Source: Phytophthora colocasiae
Lineage: Eukaryota; Oomycota; Peronosporomycetes; Peronosporales; Peronosporaceae
DNA: 64,000 nt
NCBI GenBank assembly: GCA_018806915.1
Contig: JAGKQI010000064.1
Span: 1,426,001-1,490,000, forward strand
Direction: 5' to 3'
Shown here: piece by piece, positions 55,401-63,725 of the stretch
Layout: each line of letters starts with the position of its first letter
Position numbering within the stretch: the stretch's first letter is position 1
Position numbers and translations under genes: made by a program
Notes under the pieces: generated by a model
The model's input: only the letters and a program-made list of their open reading frames with translations
Told to the model about the DNA's origin: nothing
The model's database searches: none

Positions 55401-57637
55401 TCCCTCGCTGCCAGTTTGCATTGGCAGTGTGTTAATATCGCTTCGTTGCCGTTCACGTAGATTCGTCCGAGACCGGCGCTGCTGCGGGAAACATTGATTT
55501 TATCGATGTCCATAATCTTCAATCCCATAGATTGCAAATACGAGTTTGAGGATGTAGAATGGGGTTCTGCTTGTTCAAGATACTGTCGTAGAAGTCGTAA
55601 AAACTCCAAAACAGTGGCTTGGAGTGGACCATGAATGCCATTAGTAGACGGTTCGAACAGCACGCATAAGCTTTGGGAAAGTTGGTCGCGTTTTTTGGTC
55701 AGGTATCCGACAAGAGCAGGGTAGAACACTGACCCCACTAGTTCGCCATTGTACATGTTGCTCCGGAGAAAAGGGTTTAGCAACTCGTTTAGACGTCTCA
55801 TCATGGACGTCTCTTCAAGGTCAGTAGTGCGGAACTCTAATCTCTTCCACACATCAAAGCTGAAGGAAGAAAGTTTTTGAATTGCAGCTTGATCCGTTCC
55901 TGTCGTATGTGAAGCGTATCCAGCTTTGCCAAAGCCTTTGGACCCGAGTTGCGCCTCGACAACAAAAATCCATACAACAGCACGTACGTGATCTCCATAC
56001 CATCGGCCAGCCAGTTTTCGAACTATTGAGTGCATATTCAAACTGTTGTAGACCCTCAGCATCCATCGTGTTGTCTCCATCAACTGGAAATATTTTCAGC
56101 AGAAATTGCTTCAATTGACCATCGACACCGCCGTGGACGTGATTGCATCGTGTGCTGAGCTCAGAATCCAACGCTAAGAGTAATTGATTTAGTTCCAACA
56201 CCCGGTTGTCGATTCCATAGTACAAAAGTGCTTCTTCAACCTGGTGAGACCCGACACCATCGAGTCCTGTTCGAACAATTTCCAAAAACGATCCAATAAA
56301 ATCCTCAATGTTCCCATCAGTGAGGAATTCCTGCTGCTCCAACTCGCCGGTATCCCAACTTTTCTCGGCCAACTTGGCGACTGTAAGCGCTTTAAATCGT
56401 CGTGAGCGGCGCAGTTGTCCTGGTTTCCTGTTCAAAGGTCTGTCAACATGTAAGAAATTTATAGCGTCCGGTGTCGGAATAGGTTCGTCAGCAACAATAT
56501 CATCCTCGGCTACAGCACTTTCGGTAACGACAGCATCCTCGTTACCAAAGTCGAGGAGACAATCGTGCTGAGCTAGTACTTCGTTGCTTGATGACAGCTT
56601 TACCGTTTCCGTGACTTCCTCATGTACATCTTCTGATACAGTCGAATTCTCATCCTCTTGCTGGTGGGTTTCTAGTGAAATCACTTCGGCAGAACTAATA
56701 CCCTGCTTAGCTGTTCGACGGAATTGGGATACACCCCCTTCCTTCTTTTCATTTCCTGTAGCATTCGCAAATATCCTCGTTCTCGACCCAGCAGCTAAAC
56801 TAGCACTGATAGCTGGTTTGTGTTCTGAAACGAACTTCGCTTCTGGCACCGTTTTCTTTACACCCAGCATCGTCGTCACATACACAGATGAAGTTCCTTT
56901 GGTATCGCCAATAGTTTGTGTCTTCCCTTCTTGAACTGGCAGCAACACTGCAGGTCGGTCTCGTTTTGTTCGAACAGGGGTGATCTTCGTGACAGAAATC
57001 TCTGCCTCAGAGTTCGAGACATTGGATACAGCTACGGGAACTGCTTGTTGATCTGTCCCTGTTTCCACAGTCCTCGGTCTCTTCTTGTGCTCAATTTGTT
57101 GCTGTTCTGGTAGCGAACGAGGCGTCACCGGTCTCGGACGTCGCGGTTCCGCCGTTTTAAGAGCAACGATATTGGCAGCAGACTCTGGTTTAGCTTTTCC
57201 TGGCAGAACTTCAATGCAAATAAAAGGAAATTCGCTGGCGAAAACAATCTTTTCCTGTTCGGCGTCCACCAGGGTGTTGGTCATCGGGTGCACAAAAACG
57301 AACTCTCGTCGTGCTGGCAGCGGGATGAATTGCCTAATTAGCGTGCGCACCGTGGCTAGCGACGCAGAGGACACGACATCAAGACTACCCAGATCTTCTA
57401 GTGCTCCGCTCTCTTGATGCTCGTTACGACGCACGATGCGGCGCTTTAGCCACTGGAATTGGCTCGAGGTATGTACGGCTTCGAGACGGGCGGTGGATGC
57501 GGAGATGGCGCAGTATAGAGGGAGGGAGGTGGCGATAACGTACGAGGTAAAACGGAGCCCAAGGCGAGGCGTTGCTGTCGTGCTTGTACATCCGCCAACG
57601 CGGCCGAGACCTCATCCAGTGCCCGCCCGCGCTGCAT
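30167..57637 (-). CDS. giant solenoid-plus-membrane protein gene, about 17 exons, interrupted by Copia 2
   Basis: Start ATG at 57637 (MQRGRALDEVSAAL). Exons joined by frame-keeping GT-AG sites include introns 55987-55860, 54439-54380, 48111-48053, 47880-47827, 47023-46959, 46121-45937, 45608-45532, 45464-45400, 41720-41664, 36365-35389, 33765-33691 and 31514-31462. Total about 6,900 codons. N-terminus: disordered Pro/Ser-rich, a beta-rich segment (REFVFVHPMTNTLVDAE), an EF-hand-like FPVDGDNTMDAEG; then thousands of residues of Leu-rich helical repeats without a named family; C-terminus with about ten membrane helices. Probably a very large membrane-anchored scaffold; function unknown. Unresolved junctions: exons 1-2, near 56030, 47640 and 46620. 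In-frame stops at 53930 and 46620, plus the Copia insertion, mean this copy may not be expressed intact. Confidence 0.6.
31515..33690 (-). CDS. giant gene, penultimate exon: helical region and first membrane helices
   Basis: Begins ADEARIDSELRELILFSQEH after a 75-nt intron (GTACGT ... CCTGCAG). Mostly amphipathic helix, then hydrophobic segments GARLVLLVAFW, SVFISFWVPTLAFAV and GIGIFLLSVVSIALIA. Ends at donor GTAAGT (31514). Confidence 0.7.
33766..35388 (-). CDS. giant gene, exon with Ser-rich stretch and solenoid
   Basis: Starts TPGSGNESSVLEFLMETT after acceptor TTATTCAG (35389). Contains NKSSSSSSTGILSRLL, then regular Leu-rich helices. Ends QFGGNDH before donor GTACGT. The intron before it is 977 bp and holds a hAT remnant. 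Confidence 0.65.
35692..36270 (+). pseudogene. hAT-type transposase C-terminal remnant inside an intron
   Basis: Plus-strand frames give RKLLELLEHMKKFQSITKK, then KAEADAVKAFEVAKCEDKRK, LKELPPTSNACERFF and, after a poly-T run, KLVLTPQRTCMLPANFELV, MFLRANRNMWDV. The end has the hAT dimerisation pattern (P-x-S-N-x-C-E-R-x-F ... L-x-x-R ... F-L-R-A-N). Frame changes near 35915 and at the TTTTTTTTTT run (36120-36129). It sits antisense within a long intron of the giant gene and probably enlarged it. Confidence 0.65.
36366..41663 (-). CDS. giant gene, 5.3-kb exon: helical solenoid
   Basis: About 1,766 residues starting THVVLRCIGGMCADV after acceptor TTTATAG (41664). Regular alternation of Leu/Val-rich amphipathic helices and short loops, as in HEAT/ARM-type repeats, but no repeat consensus I can name. 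Ends GQALSNS before a weak donor GTATTA; the frame runs on to a stop at 36267 through intron sequence. Confidence 0.7.
41721..45399 (-). CDS. giant gene, 3.7-kb exon: helical solenoid
   Basis: About 1,226 residues from SPLFASKVEIRRASSFTLA to LLERLQYLPQGHA. Leu-rich helices throughout. Flanked by introns with GTACGT...TTGTAG (45464-45400) and GTATGC...TTATAG (41720-41664). Confidence 0.75.
45465..48161 (-). CDS. giant gene, cluster of about seven short exons
   Basis: Exons about 48161-48112, 48052-47881, 47826-47650, 47630-47024, 46958-46122 (with a TAG at 46620-46622), 45936-45609 and 45531-45465. Sample joins: DLLYQ to ELASGILWGL, VFEVKRK to IILFLVEAVF, SAAK to DVAQRLIAEK. The TAG lies after CTAACCCGTTTTATTCTG, which resembles an intron 3' end, so an unrecognised intron of length divisible by three may cover it. 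At 47640 a TTGGCTTC(C/A)ATGAT duplication confuses the join. Confidence 0.55.
48162..48475 (-). repeat. 3' LTR of Copia element 2
   Basis: 314 bp, same sequence as 52516-52829 by eye. The purine-rich tract GAGGGGGAG (minus strand, about 48484-48476) precedes it. Confidence 0.92.
48483..51467 (-). CDS. Copia 2 integrase-reverse transcriptase-RNase H
   Basis: One open frame of 994 codons, open from about 51488 upstream. Pre-integrase zinc region (HERLGHLNF ... CMACAEGKQ), integrase core D-D-E (MDLKVDLKP, LRTDGGGEF, SASNGKAERFHRT), reverse transcriptase (NAYLKSDLDKPIYLKPP, GLYVDDILIV) and RNase H (YSDANWAGDS, MEAEYVAACS). Catalytic residues all present. Begins in the +1 frame relative to Gag-protease. 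Confidence 0.9.
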   Translation of the reverse strand: MDGIKRSVLLTNVYYCDKLGRNLLSLTQLRKQGICFLFSKKCTFHSRDGTIVGEAIERNGLWIVNATTIGPTCSDAHALLVNVKKDTLQKWHERLGHLNFQDLLRMINNNLATDFEPVNKKITFCMACAEGKQSRNKQPTQDTSDSAPTDELGAVICMDLKVDLKPDRHGHRHILTIVDHASNYNQIFLLHTKAEAFDKFLQFSNEFQRQHDLKIKVLRTDGGGEFLNSQFKQYAIRHGIRLQNTHPDTSASNGKAERFHRTIMNSARAMLWASGLPQRYWGGAVTYASYIRNRVPTRSNADYKSPIDVLTGKQPRVSHILKFGSKCTVFVPHKTGRSLVKRAEKAIVIGISSTQKGYKLLLPRTKRFITSPDVQNVDKLDTQHPETLQVLHQLNGDDTDTNNDSNASSPAGTVSDNNDIGIPEDFGRPIPAGVLRRVFGKRHQENTVDFELPPSFIEECAGPSEAMLTITASDHVQEPRSVAEAKRSEYWNEWKSAMERELGELSANGTWELVEAPDDANIVTSKWVYKIKFGSNGELERFKARLVARGFTQRYGVDFEATFSPVLKISSLRFIVMLAAIWRAKLRQGDVPNAYLKSDLDKPIYLKPPPGTSNDNDTRVWLLLKGLYGLKQSGKLWNDLINGFLQELGFQRSRMDPCLYFMREHDSLCVLGLYVDDILIVSQDPALSDRVMSQLTQRFDIKDIGEAEKCLGIWIKRTSEGIIIHQHQTIRDLLEKFGMSNCKQIATPMDVNHHFFDEQSHPFHDTSSFREAIGSLLWLSNCTRPDIATAVNCLSRFVSCPTLHHWNGIKRILRYLQGTKTKGLLYQNGNGINSRLKPIIYSDANWAGDSATAKSTSGAVLQINGMTIAWSSRKQTTVALSTMEAEYVAACSAVQDCIAIYQLLQELKLLRETDSVILRVDNQSAIKSMQNAVSTQRTRHLNIKYHFVRDAITRGQVVVEYCPTQQQVADILTKATDRVIFGRLCTMLHLTDHA
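51298..52513 (-). CDS. Copia 2 Gag-protease
   Basis: Open frame from the primer-binding site through VICRKFDGQEVYPGLGAGF (typical oomycete Copia Gag), zinc knuckle CYVCDEEGHRGPAC and protease EWILDSGATHHMC. No ATG occurs in frame before the Gag core; at 52500-52498 there is ATA followed by AAG GAC, where a start might have been. The functional frame leaves this one near CTGAGGAAAC (about 51490), after which the ORF tail to 51298 is out of frame. Confidence 0.8.
52516..52829 (-). repeat. 5' LTR of Copia element 2
   Basis: 314 bp, adjacent to the primer-binding site at 52515-52501. Confidence 0.92.
52830..54379 (-). CDS. giant gene, exon cut by Copia 2, with an in-frame TGA
   Basis: Starts HFMRQMGLSILVDTL after a 60-nt intron and runs through Leu-rich helices to SNVISIGG at the insertion, resuming at 48161 as SDEVREIILQLVV. 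At 53932-53930 a TGA stands in frame between RDCLLFL and WCVQQKWSGSG; no intron with usable ends covers it. Either a nonsense lesion or an error. Confidence 0.65.
54440..55859 (-). CDS. giant gene, solenoid exon
   Basis: Begins FDVWKRLEFRTTDLEE after a 128-nt intron (GTACGT ... CCTTCAG) that completes MEIT-FDVWK. Contains IKRAIAVTPNASYCITKTN and DEAIDVLMAICSNDNPPE. Ends PMTDSQ before donor GTTTGT. Confidence 0.7.
55988..57637 (-). CDS. giant gene, N-terminal exons
   Basis: Exon 1 from the ATG at 57637 encodes a Pro/Ser-rich leader (SVLPRTLSPPPSLYTAPSP). A likely intron near 57470-57405 leads to LGSLDVVSSASLATVRTL, then long disordered Glu/Ser/Thr-rich sequence, then EDFIGSFLEIVRTGLDGVG and FPVDGDNTMDAEGLQQF, an EF-hand-like loop. 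The frame must change at about 56030 to reach ENWLADGMEIT before the 55987 donor; either a short intron ending AATAG or an indel. Confidence 0.55.
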
Positions 57638-58647
57638 CTTGCGGGAAGATTTAGGTATTAATATAAAGCAACATAAGAAAACGTGTTGAAGCAACTTATC
57701 AACTTCAACGTCAAGACCTTGTTCGCTCAACACAACACTAAAGTATAGCTTGCACACAAACCATTTTCCTCCACGCTATCGTGAGCGTAGGTCTGCACTG
57801 CAGTTTCAATAAATGATTCACGCTAACGAACAGATAAACTAAATTACTGTCATGTATCTATAATTCAATTGACTCAATTGAATTGATTGAGTCTATAGCG
57901 ACTGTGGAGTCGATGCATGTGCAGCGTCGGCGATGAACCAGAGAGAGACGAACCAATGACTCTCTCTCTCTTCCTAGTCGCTAAAACGAGCTGGACGCTA
58001 CATATACAATGTAGTGGGTTGCCAACTCAGCCACCTGGACGATGAAGTTGAGGCCAAAGTGGCGTTCGGCTCCGGAGAGGCTACTCCGGTGCTCCGGGGG
58101 CGGCACGGTGTCGGGGTGCAGGGATCTGGTAAGATTTGCAAGTTGCACGGAAAATGTGACGAGGGAAACGATCTTTGCGTGAAAGGACGCGTCTGGATCA
58201 AGTGTCATGGGACTCCCAATGGGAGTGAGTCCTTGTCGTCGCTGACATCAGGGCTTCTTTGCCGGCAGCCATGAGTCACGGCCCATGACACTGATAGTAA
58301 ATGACTCTTCACCAGGATTTTTCGGAACCGCTGCATTTCTCCACGCAGATGCTGGCGCTGCTGGCTGCGGCGATACGCGTCGCATGCTGAGGAGAGTTCA
58401 TCGTAAAAAGTGATAGTTTATTTGCATTTAGCCTTTGGTTGTAACCAATAAATAGCGCAACTAGCGCAATTCTAATTCAAAAAATGACAGCAGGGCCAGC
58501 GAGCGATCCCTCCCATCCGTTAGCGGTGCACGGTGGCAACTTGTGTCTCAGGAAGCTCGGCTGATCGCGCGTGCTCGTTGAAAATGTCTGGTAGAGAGAC
58601 GTGTGTGAATGAGCGACACTCCAAGTGACGATGGGGCGGCGTGTAGG
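57638..58647. other. intergenic, no supported gene
   Basis: Shared 5' region of the giant gene and 3' side of the next gene. Contains TCAATTGA-rich short palindromes (57865-57890), a CT run (57960-57970) and small frames on both strands (57981-58208 -, 58014-58274 +) without motifs. Confidence 0.5.
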
Positions 58648-59187
58648 TTACTTTTTAGACTTGTCCTTCTTGGCTGGGTAGTAGGCGCGACGGCGGTAGG
58701 CCTCTAGCGAGGAGCTCACAGGCACGACGGCACGGTCCTCGTTGATGCGCGGCATCGGCTTCACTGCTTTCTTCCTGCGCTTGTGGGCGTCACGTGTGAA
58801 CGGCACGCGCTTGCCGCTCACAGTAACGCCACCGTGCCTCTCGCGTGTGAGGAAGTCGGTTGGAATAGGCACGGTCGGCACAAAAGGTTTCTTGACGTCC
58901 TTCTTATCCTTGCTGTCGTTATCGTGGCTGTGGTGCTCGTGCTTGAAGAGACGACGGAGAGAGAAGCGGTGTTTCTTGCTGCTGGTCTCGACCACCATCG
59001 GTGTGAGGGGCTGCGTAGGCGAGTGGTCGCCGTCAGTGGGCTTGGGGCTGCGCTCGCTGTGGCGGAGCTTGTGCGTCCAGGCGCGGGCTTCCTGTAGCTG
59101 GTTGTCGATCTCGTAAGGCAAGGCGTCGGCGGCGGGCATGGCGGCTTCGTGCTGGTTCCACGAGCTTTTAACGAGCAGCGCTGTCAT
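58648..59187 (-). CDS. conserved hypothetical protein with C-terminal GGV-x-V-x-G-x-x-V-x-FT motif
   Basis: 179 residues from ATG 59187 (MTALLVKSSWNQ). A His/Lys-rich centre (RRLFKHEHHSHDNDSKDKKD) is followed by TRERHGGVTVSGKRVPFT, KRRKKAVKPMPRINEDRA and a Lys-rich end AKKDKSKK. The C-terminal 65 residues match the protein at 1350-2024. No signal peptide or membrane helix. Probably an oomycete-specific family; function unknown. Confidence 0.7.
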   Translation of the reverse strand: MTALLVKSSWNQHEAAMPAADALPYEIDNQLQEARAWTHKLRHSERSPKPTDGDHSPTQPLTPMVVETSSKKHRFSLRRLFKHEHHSHDNDSKDKKDVKKPFVPTVPIPTDFLTRERHGGVTVSGKRVPFTRDAHKRRKKAVKPMPRINEDRAVVPVSSSLEAYRRRAYYPAKKDKSKK

Positions 59188-59831
59188 CGTTCGGACGAGT
59201 GGAGCAGTGGCGGCGGCGCTTCCAATTGTGAAATGATTCTCCGCCTGCCGGCGACATTTGCACCCCGTTTCTGCGCCGTTGAAGACGGCTGAACTGCTGT
59301 CTCACTTTTATGGCCTGTGGATTGCCACTGGCAGCAAAACCAGCGTAGCATTATCGAGCTGGGTGAACTATATTGCCTGGAAAAAGGAGCGTATCGTACT
59401 GGAGGACAAAGCTGCTATCGCATACTCACACGTTTGTTTGTGATAGGCATCTACAGAATATATTATAGCCTACAGAAGATTTCTTATCCATAATTCGCGT
59501 TCGTATGGCTTTCGTTTTCGTGGGCTATATTACCGCAGCTGCTGTCAAACTAAAAACCTACAGCATGTGTAAGCGTTGATCGATCTCGGGGCTCCCGCAG
59601 TCATCGCCGGCAAAGCCTCTGCATTATTTGGTGTGTGTCGTCGTTGTTGAGCCAAAAATTGCATTTGCCACGCGCTTCTTCCGTCCCAAGGACGACGTCT
59701 AGGGCCTACTAGACTCTAGGCCCCAGTATACCTAGGCAGACAGGGGACGCGCCAAATCTCGCTTGAAAGCTTTTGTCGTCGAGCCGGCAATCTTTAAACG
59801 GTATCAAAGAGCGAATCTGGGCGCCACAACG
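59188..59831. other. intergenic, no supported gene
   Basis: Upstream region of the small conserved gene. Includes a palindromic CTAG-rich patch near 59700-59735; no protein-like frame beyond 61 codons. Confidence 0.5.
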
Positions 59832-60760
59832 TACAGTGCGCGCCAAATCGATAGGACCCCCCCTGAATATGCCCATAACTCAGTCAGTTTTTATCATTTT
59901 AAGTTGCGGTTTTGACAGTAGATCCATAACACGGTAAGAAAGGACCTATGGGCGTTTGTTTTAGCGTTTTTGCACCCTAAAGTATCGGATATGGCTCCCA
60001 TACAAAAAACGGTTTTTTGCCAAACGACACAATTTAGGACCCCCCATGCTTCAATACAAATCCCTATACTAAATAAAACCCGCTCAAAATGATATGACTG
60101 GGGATTTGTATGGGGACATGTTCTAAACCTCTGTAGAGTGAAGGTGAGTGCAGGTATCATGGCTCTGAATTACACAGAACATTGATAATAGATAAGTGCA
60201 TAAGGCCATAACCATTGGCAGAGAGTTACAAAGTAATTGCTGCCACTTTAACAGTCAGTTTTCTAGATTGTCATTTAGTGGCTGTTTTTTGGCAAATCAT
60301 AGTCAAAATGCGTTCAAATGTTAGAGACAAAATAATAATGTCGATCCCTTGCATAAGAACTCTCTAAAGCGTAAATGATCTCTACCAAACATGCACTTAT
60401 CTATTATCAATGTTCTGTGTAATTCAGAGCCATGATACCTGCACTCACCTTCACTCTACAGAGGTTTAGAACATGTCCCCATACAAATCCCCAGTCATAT
60501 CATTTTGAGCGGGTTTTATTTAGTATAGGGATTTGTATTGAAGCATGGGGGGTCCTAAATTGTGTCGTTTGGCAAAAAACCGTTTTTTGTATGGGAGCCA
60601 TATCCGATACTTTAGGGTGCAAAAACGCTAAAACAAACGCCCATAGGTCCTTTCTTACCGTGTTATGGATCTACTGTCAAAACCGCAACTTAAAATGATA
60701 AAAACTGACTGAGTTATGGGCATATTCAGGGGGGGTCCTATCGATTTGGCGCGCACTGTA
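59832..60760. mobile_element. Tc1/mariner-like fold-back element, 370-bp arms
   Basis: Arms 59832-60201 and 60391-60760 are reverse complements over 370 bp, with a 189-bp spacer. The ends read TACAGTGCGCGCCAAATCGA, close to the known Tc1 end TACAGTGCTGGCCAAA, with TA at each edge as expected for a TA target duplication. No transposase. The two identical 88-codon frames (59894-60160 -, 60432-60698 +) are just the two arms. Confidence 0.85.
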
Positions 60761-62700
60761 GCATCTCCAGCCATCTGTACCGGTCGAATCCCACGTGGCT
60801 GCACCGAAGCAATGGCCAGCGCAAACTGCCAAGCAGGACAAGGAGCATGACAAGATTCACCAGGTGCATCGCAATGAACCGACGCGAAAGCACGTCCAGC
60901 CATTTTGCAGGCCTCGTCTGCAATTTAGAAATGGAATTTCTAAACACGACGACAACAGCATCGCCAAGAACCTACACGTTTAATTGCCGCTGCTGGCACC
61001 GATGGTATAAGGTCTCGCGTGGCAGTGCATTGCCACTTGTAATGAGCTTGCAGGCATGCGTAGGTGTTCCAAACCAGTTGCCACGCACAATATGGTCCGA
61101 CTTGAAGTGGTGCTACCTCCCCCACCCCGGGCGGCGACCCGCCTCACGGCTTGAATCTTCCAAGCTAGCACCGTTTGGCGACTATCGACGACATGTATTT
61201 GCTCGAACTCATTGGCAGCACAAGGTGTGCTCACAACTCGTCCATTATTTGACGCTGTTTCGTAAAATTAGTCTTTCGTAGAAATCCTGAGCCTTAAGCC
61301 GTGGCAGCTAAAATTCTCATTCACTGTTTCTCGCTTTCAAGATCAAGTCGCCGACACCTGATGCTAGCGCTGTGTTTCGGGGAAGAATTGTTCAGCTGTT
61401 TCATGGCAGTAATACTCAAGCCTCTCCAGTCTTTCAAATTTGGTTGTGCATGTATTTTGAAATTAAATGTTATAGTAACACATTTGCTGTTCTATCCACA
61501 ATACCAATACCTGCTCTCGGCAGAATTGTTTAGAAATGGGCCCAGGAGTCGGAGTCCGAGTCCTGGTCCAGGGCACTGCAGACGGCGCGGGCGGTTTGTC
61601 GCTGCTGCGAGCAAATTCGTGATCTGCAAACAAAATTTTATCTTGAAAGGCTGTGTCCAGCCATTTGAGAGAGTTTCATCCAGCGGCAAATTTCGCTCGA
61701 GATGTGAATACGACCCTGTCTGCTAGACTAGTTCTAGTGATGGAGATGGATGCCATCCAGTGGATGAAAAAGTCGTGGCGAGCACTGCCATCCGCTGCTG
61801 ACTGGTCTCACTTAAAATGTACTACAAGTACTTCTTTTTAAATGTAGGTATCAATTGAAACAAGCGCGTGTGGTGTGGAAACTGATCCTGGCTGTCGTTT
61901 TAAACAAGTACGTGTACAGTATGTACGCGCATCTACAAGGTTGCAGGCGTTGTTTGAAGAAATCTTGTCACTTGAAGCTCTTTTCCTCTTGTGGTTGGGT
62001 TTCTACCTTGCGGATCCGGGCGTACAGCGCATGAGAATACACAAAATGAGGGGACCAAATCACATTACGCGTCCGACGCAAAAAATTACAATGAGAATCG
62101 CACCTAAGGTAAAAAATCAAATATGGGCCGAGATAAAAGATGCTCGAATTACTCGGCATCTACTTATGCGTTGATAAAAAGTGAGACAGTTTCTGAAACT
62201 TCGCAAACCAGAGATTTTTTCTCGATTTTTTGTAGTAGCAGACCAATGAAATTAAGCTCATGCCCGTGGAGAAGAAAAAAATCGACTTAATCAGTTTACG
62301 GTTGAATTTAGTCTTGCTTTCAGTATTGAAAGCGCTGAGTGAAGTGTCATTTTGTGACCATTTGAGGTTTGGGTTATTCCACCTCACCTTTATATTTCCA
62401 CTTGTGATCAAGTTTCGACGGAAATTAACTTACGGAGGACAAACAGTAAAAGTCAAGTGCCGAAGAAGCCGACAAAGCGTAAACGAGTCGCAGTTGGGGA
62501 GGCTGTTTACCCATGAAGTGCTCCAGGAACTTGCTGAGGCTGGCATCAAAAACCAAGTCGTCTAAGAAAGCTGTTACTACAACTGCAGGTAAAGGTGTAG
62601 AAGAGTACATGTAGCGCATATCACTTGTTCAGCTGTATTCTAAACAACAAAATGTTAGTCGAGTGTCTTGCACAGTGAGGTTGAATAGATGCTTTACTTA
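60761..62700. other. degenerate sequence, no supported gene
   Basis: Many short frames on both strands, none longer than 144 codons or carrying a motif. Parts of the minus strand near 60738-60947 are hydrophobic. A plus-strand stretch near 62455 (KKPTKRKRVAVGEAV) is basic and might be an exon scrap. Probably decayed transposon sequence. Confidence 0.4.
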
Positions 62701-62715
62701 CCAAATCAGTGCGGA

Positions 62716-62810
62716 GAATTAACGGGACTTGAACCCGCGACAACCCTGCTCCCATAATGGGCCCTCAATAAGCTCGCCGCCAACCAGGAAGGCGGCTGAT
62801 CTGTCATCGC
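62716..62810 (-). repeat. tRNA-like (SINE-head or tRNA pseudogene) sequence
   Basis: The minus strand contains CGCGGGTTCAAGTCCCG, a good T-arm with RNA polymerase III B-box (GGTTCAAGTCC). Upstream sequence GGTTGGCGGCGAGC loosely resembles an A-box/D-arm. I could not fold a 7-bp acceptor stem or regular anticodon arm, so this is not a functional tRNA. Confidence 0.45.
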
Positions 62811-63350
62811 CTGGAGCCATGACACCTCGCGCCAAATTTACAAATTTAATTTTTGAAGGTATTCGTATTTAGTGTGTTTTAGCCAATAAAGTACTTGCTC
62901 TGTGAAAAACTTCACGTGATTGGCAGTTAAAATACGGCCCTAAAATGGTTGATGGCCCTAAATTGATGATTTACCTTACAGTAATAGCTAATCGGATTCG
63001 AGGACCTGTTATGTCGGATAGATTGTGGGTAGCTTATTTATGGATGCTACCACAAATAAATCCGATTGGAAAAGAAAATGGAAAATTTTTCGAGTACTAT
63101 GAATTAGCATAAACTGTGATGAGTTAGACAAAACCGACGCAGTTTTAATTCGATGACAAGAAGATGCCCTGGGATGACCAAGCCGTGTGGGAGGCCTCAG
63201 GCTTCCTACGCTTTCTAAAATGGATACGAAAGACCGTCTTAACCCATTAACAAGTGGAGGGTCTCTGCGATTCTTTCGGTGCGGAGATACAGTCGCTTAA
63301 AGTTGTGTATTCCATGTCAAAAATGTCTTAATTTATTCCTGCCTCTTTAG

Positions 63351-63553
63351 ACAACATTAGCCACAAGGATGAAGAACATAGACTACAGCAAATTGCTGCT
63401 AATTTATCCCTAGAAGCAGGAGAAAACGACTCAATATCTTTCAGCAACGATTTACACCGTCACAAAACACCAGTGGTCTCTTCATCAGGCTCGTCTTCTT
63501 CTTACATCTACCAGACATACCAGAGCGTCTTCTGTCCCGAGTTTCAGCTTTAG
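63351..63553 (+). CDS. possible terminal exon of an uncharacterised gene
   Basis: After acceptor GCCTCTTTAG (63350) a frame reads NISHKDEEHRLQQIAANLSL, EAGENDSISFSNDLHRHK, then a Ser run and YIYQTYQSVFCPEFQL with stop TAG at 63551. Composition is protein-like. An upstream exon starting at ATG about 63212 (MDTKDRLNPLT) is possible, with a weak donor. No family. Confidence 0.35.
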
Positions 63554-63673
63554 ATTCGCCTCTCAGCGTGCTCTAGACTTTGGTCGGATTCCGACGGGAA
63601 AAATAACAATAGGTTATGGTGTATCCATGACACAAATTGACGCCACATTTTTAATGTCTACCACACCATCCAA

Positions 63674-63685
63674 TCATTTGCCAAT
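63674..63685 (+). promoter_or_regulatory. oomycete initiator-like element (TCATTTGCCAAT)
   Basis: Fits the oomycete initiator pattern (TCATTYNNCAAT) and lies 52 nt upstream of the ATG at 63726. Confidence 0.5.
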
Positions 63686-63725
63686 CAGATCGCTCGCGGG
63701 TATTTCCCGCCTTCTCCATACATTT

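Noticed and set aside
36267..57637. Rotatin, nucleoporin or IP3/ryanodine receptor identity for the giant gene
   Set aside because: The solenoid and membrane layout invite it, but no diagnostic motif (for example a channel selectivity filter) was seen.
59894..60698. Two identical 88-codon frames on opposite strands
   Set aside because: They are the two arms of the fold-back element, not genes.
60761..61300. piggyBac or other transposase remnant
   Set aside because: Some hydrophobic and basic frames, but no DDE/DDD motif or terminal repeats.
62716..62810. Functional tRNA on the minus strand
   Set aside because: Only the T-arm/B-box is sound; no acceptor stem or regular anticodon arm could be paired.
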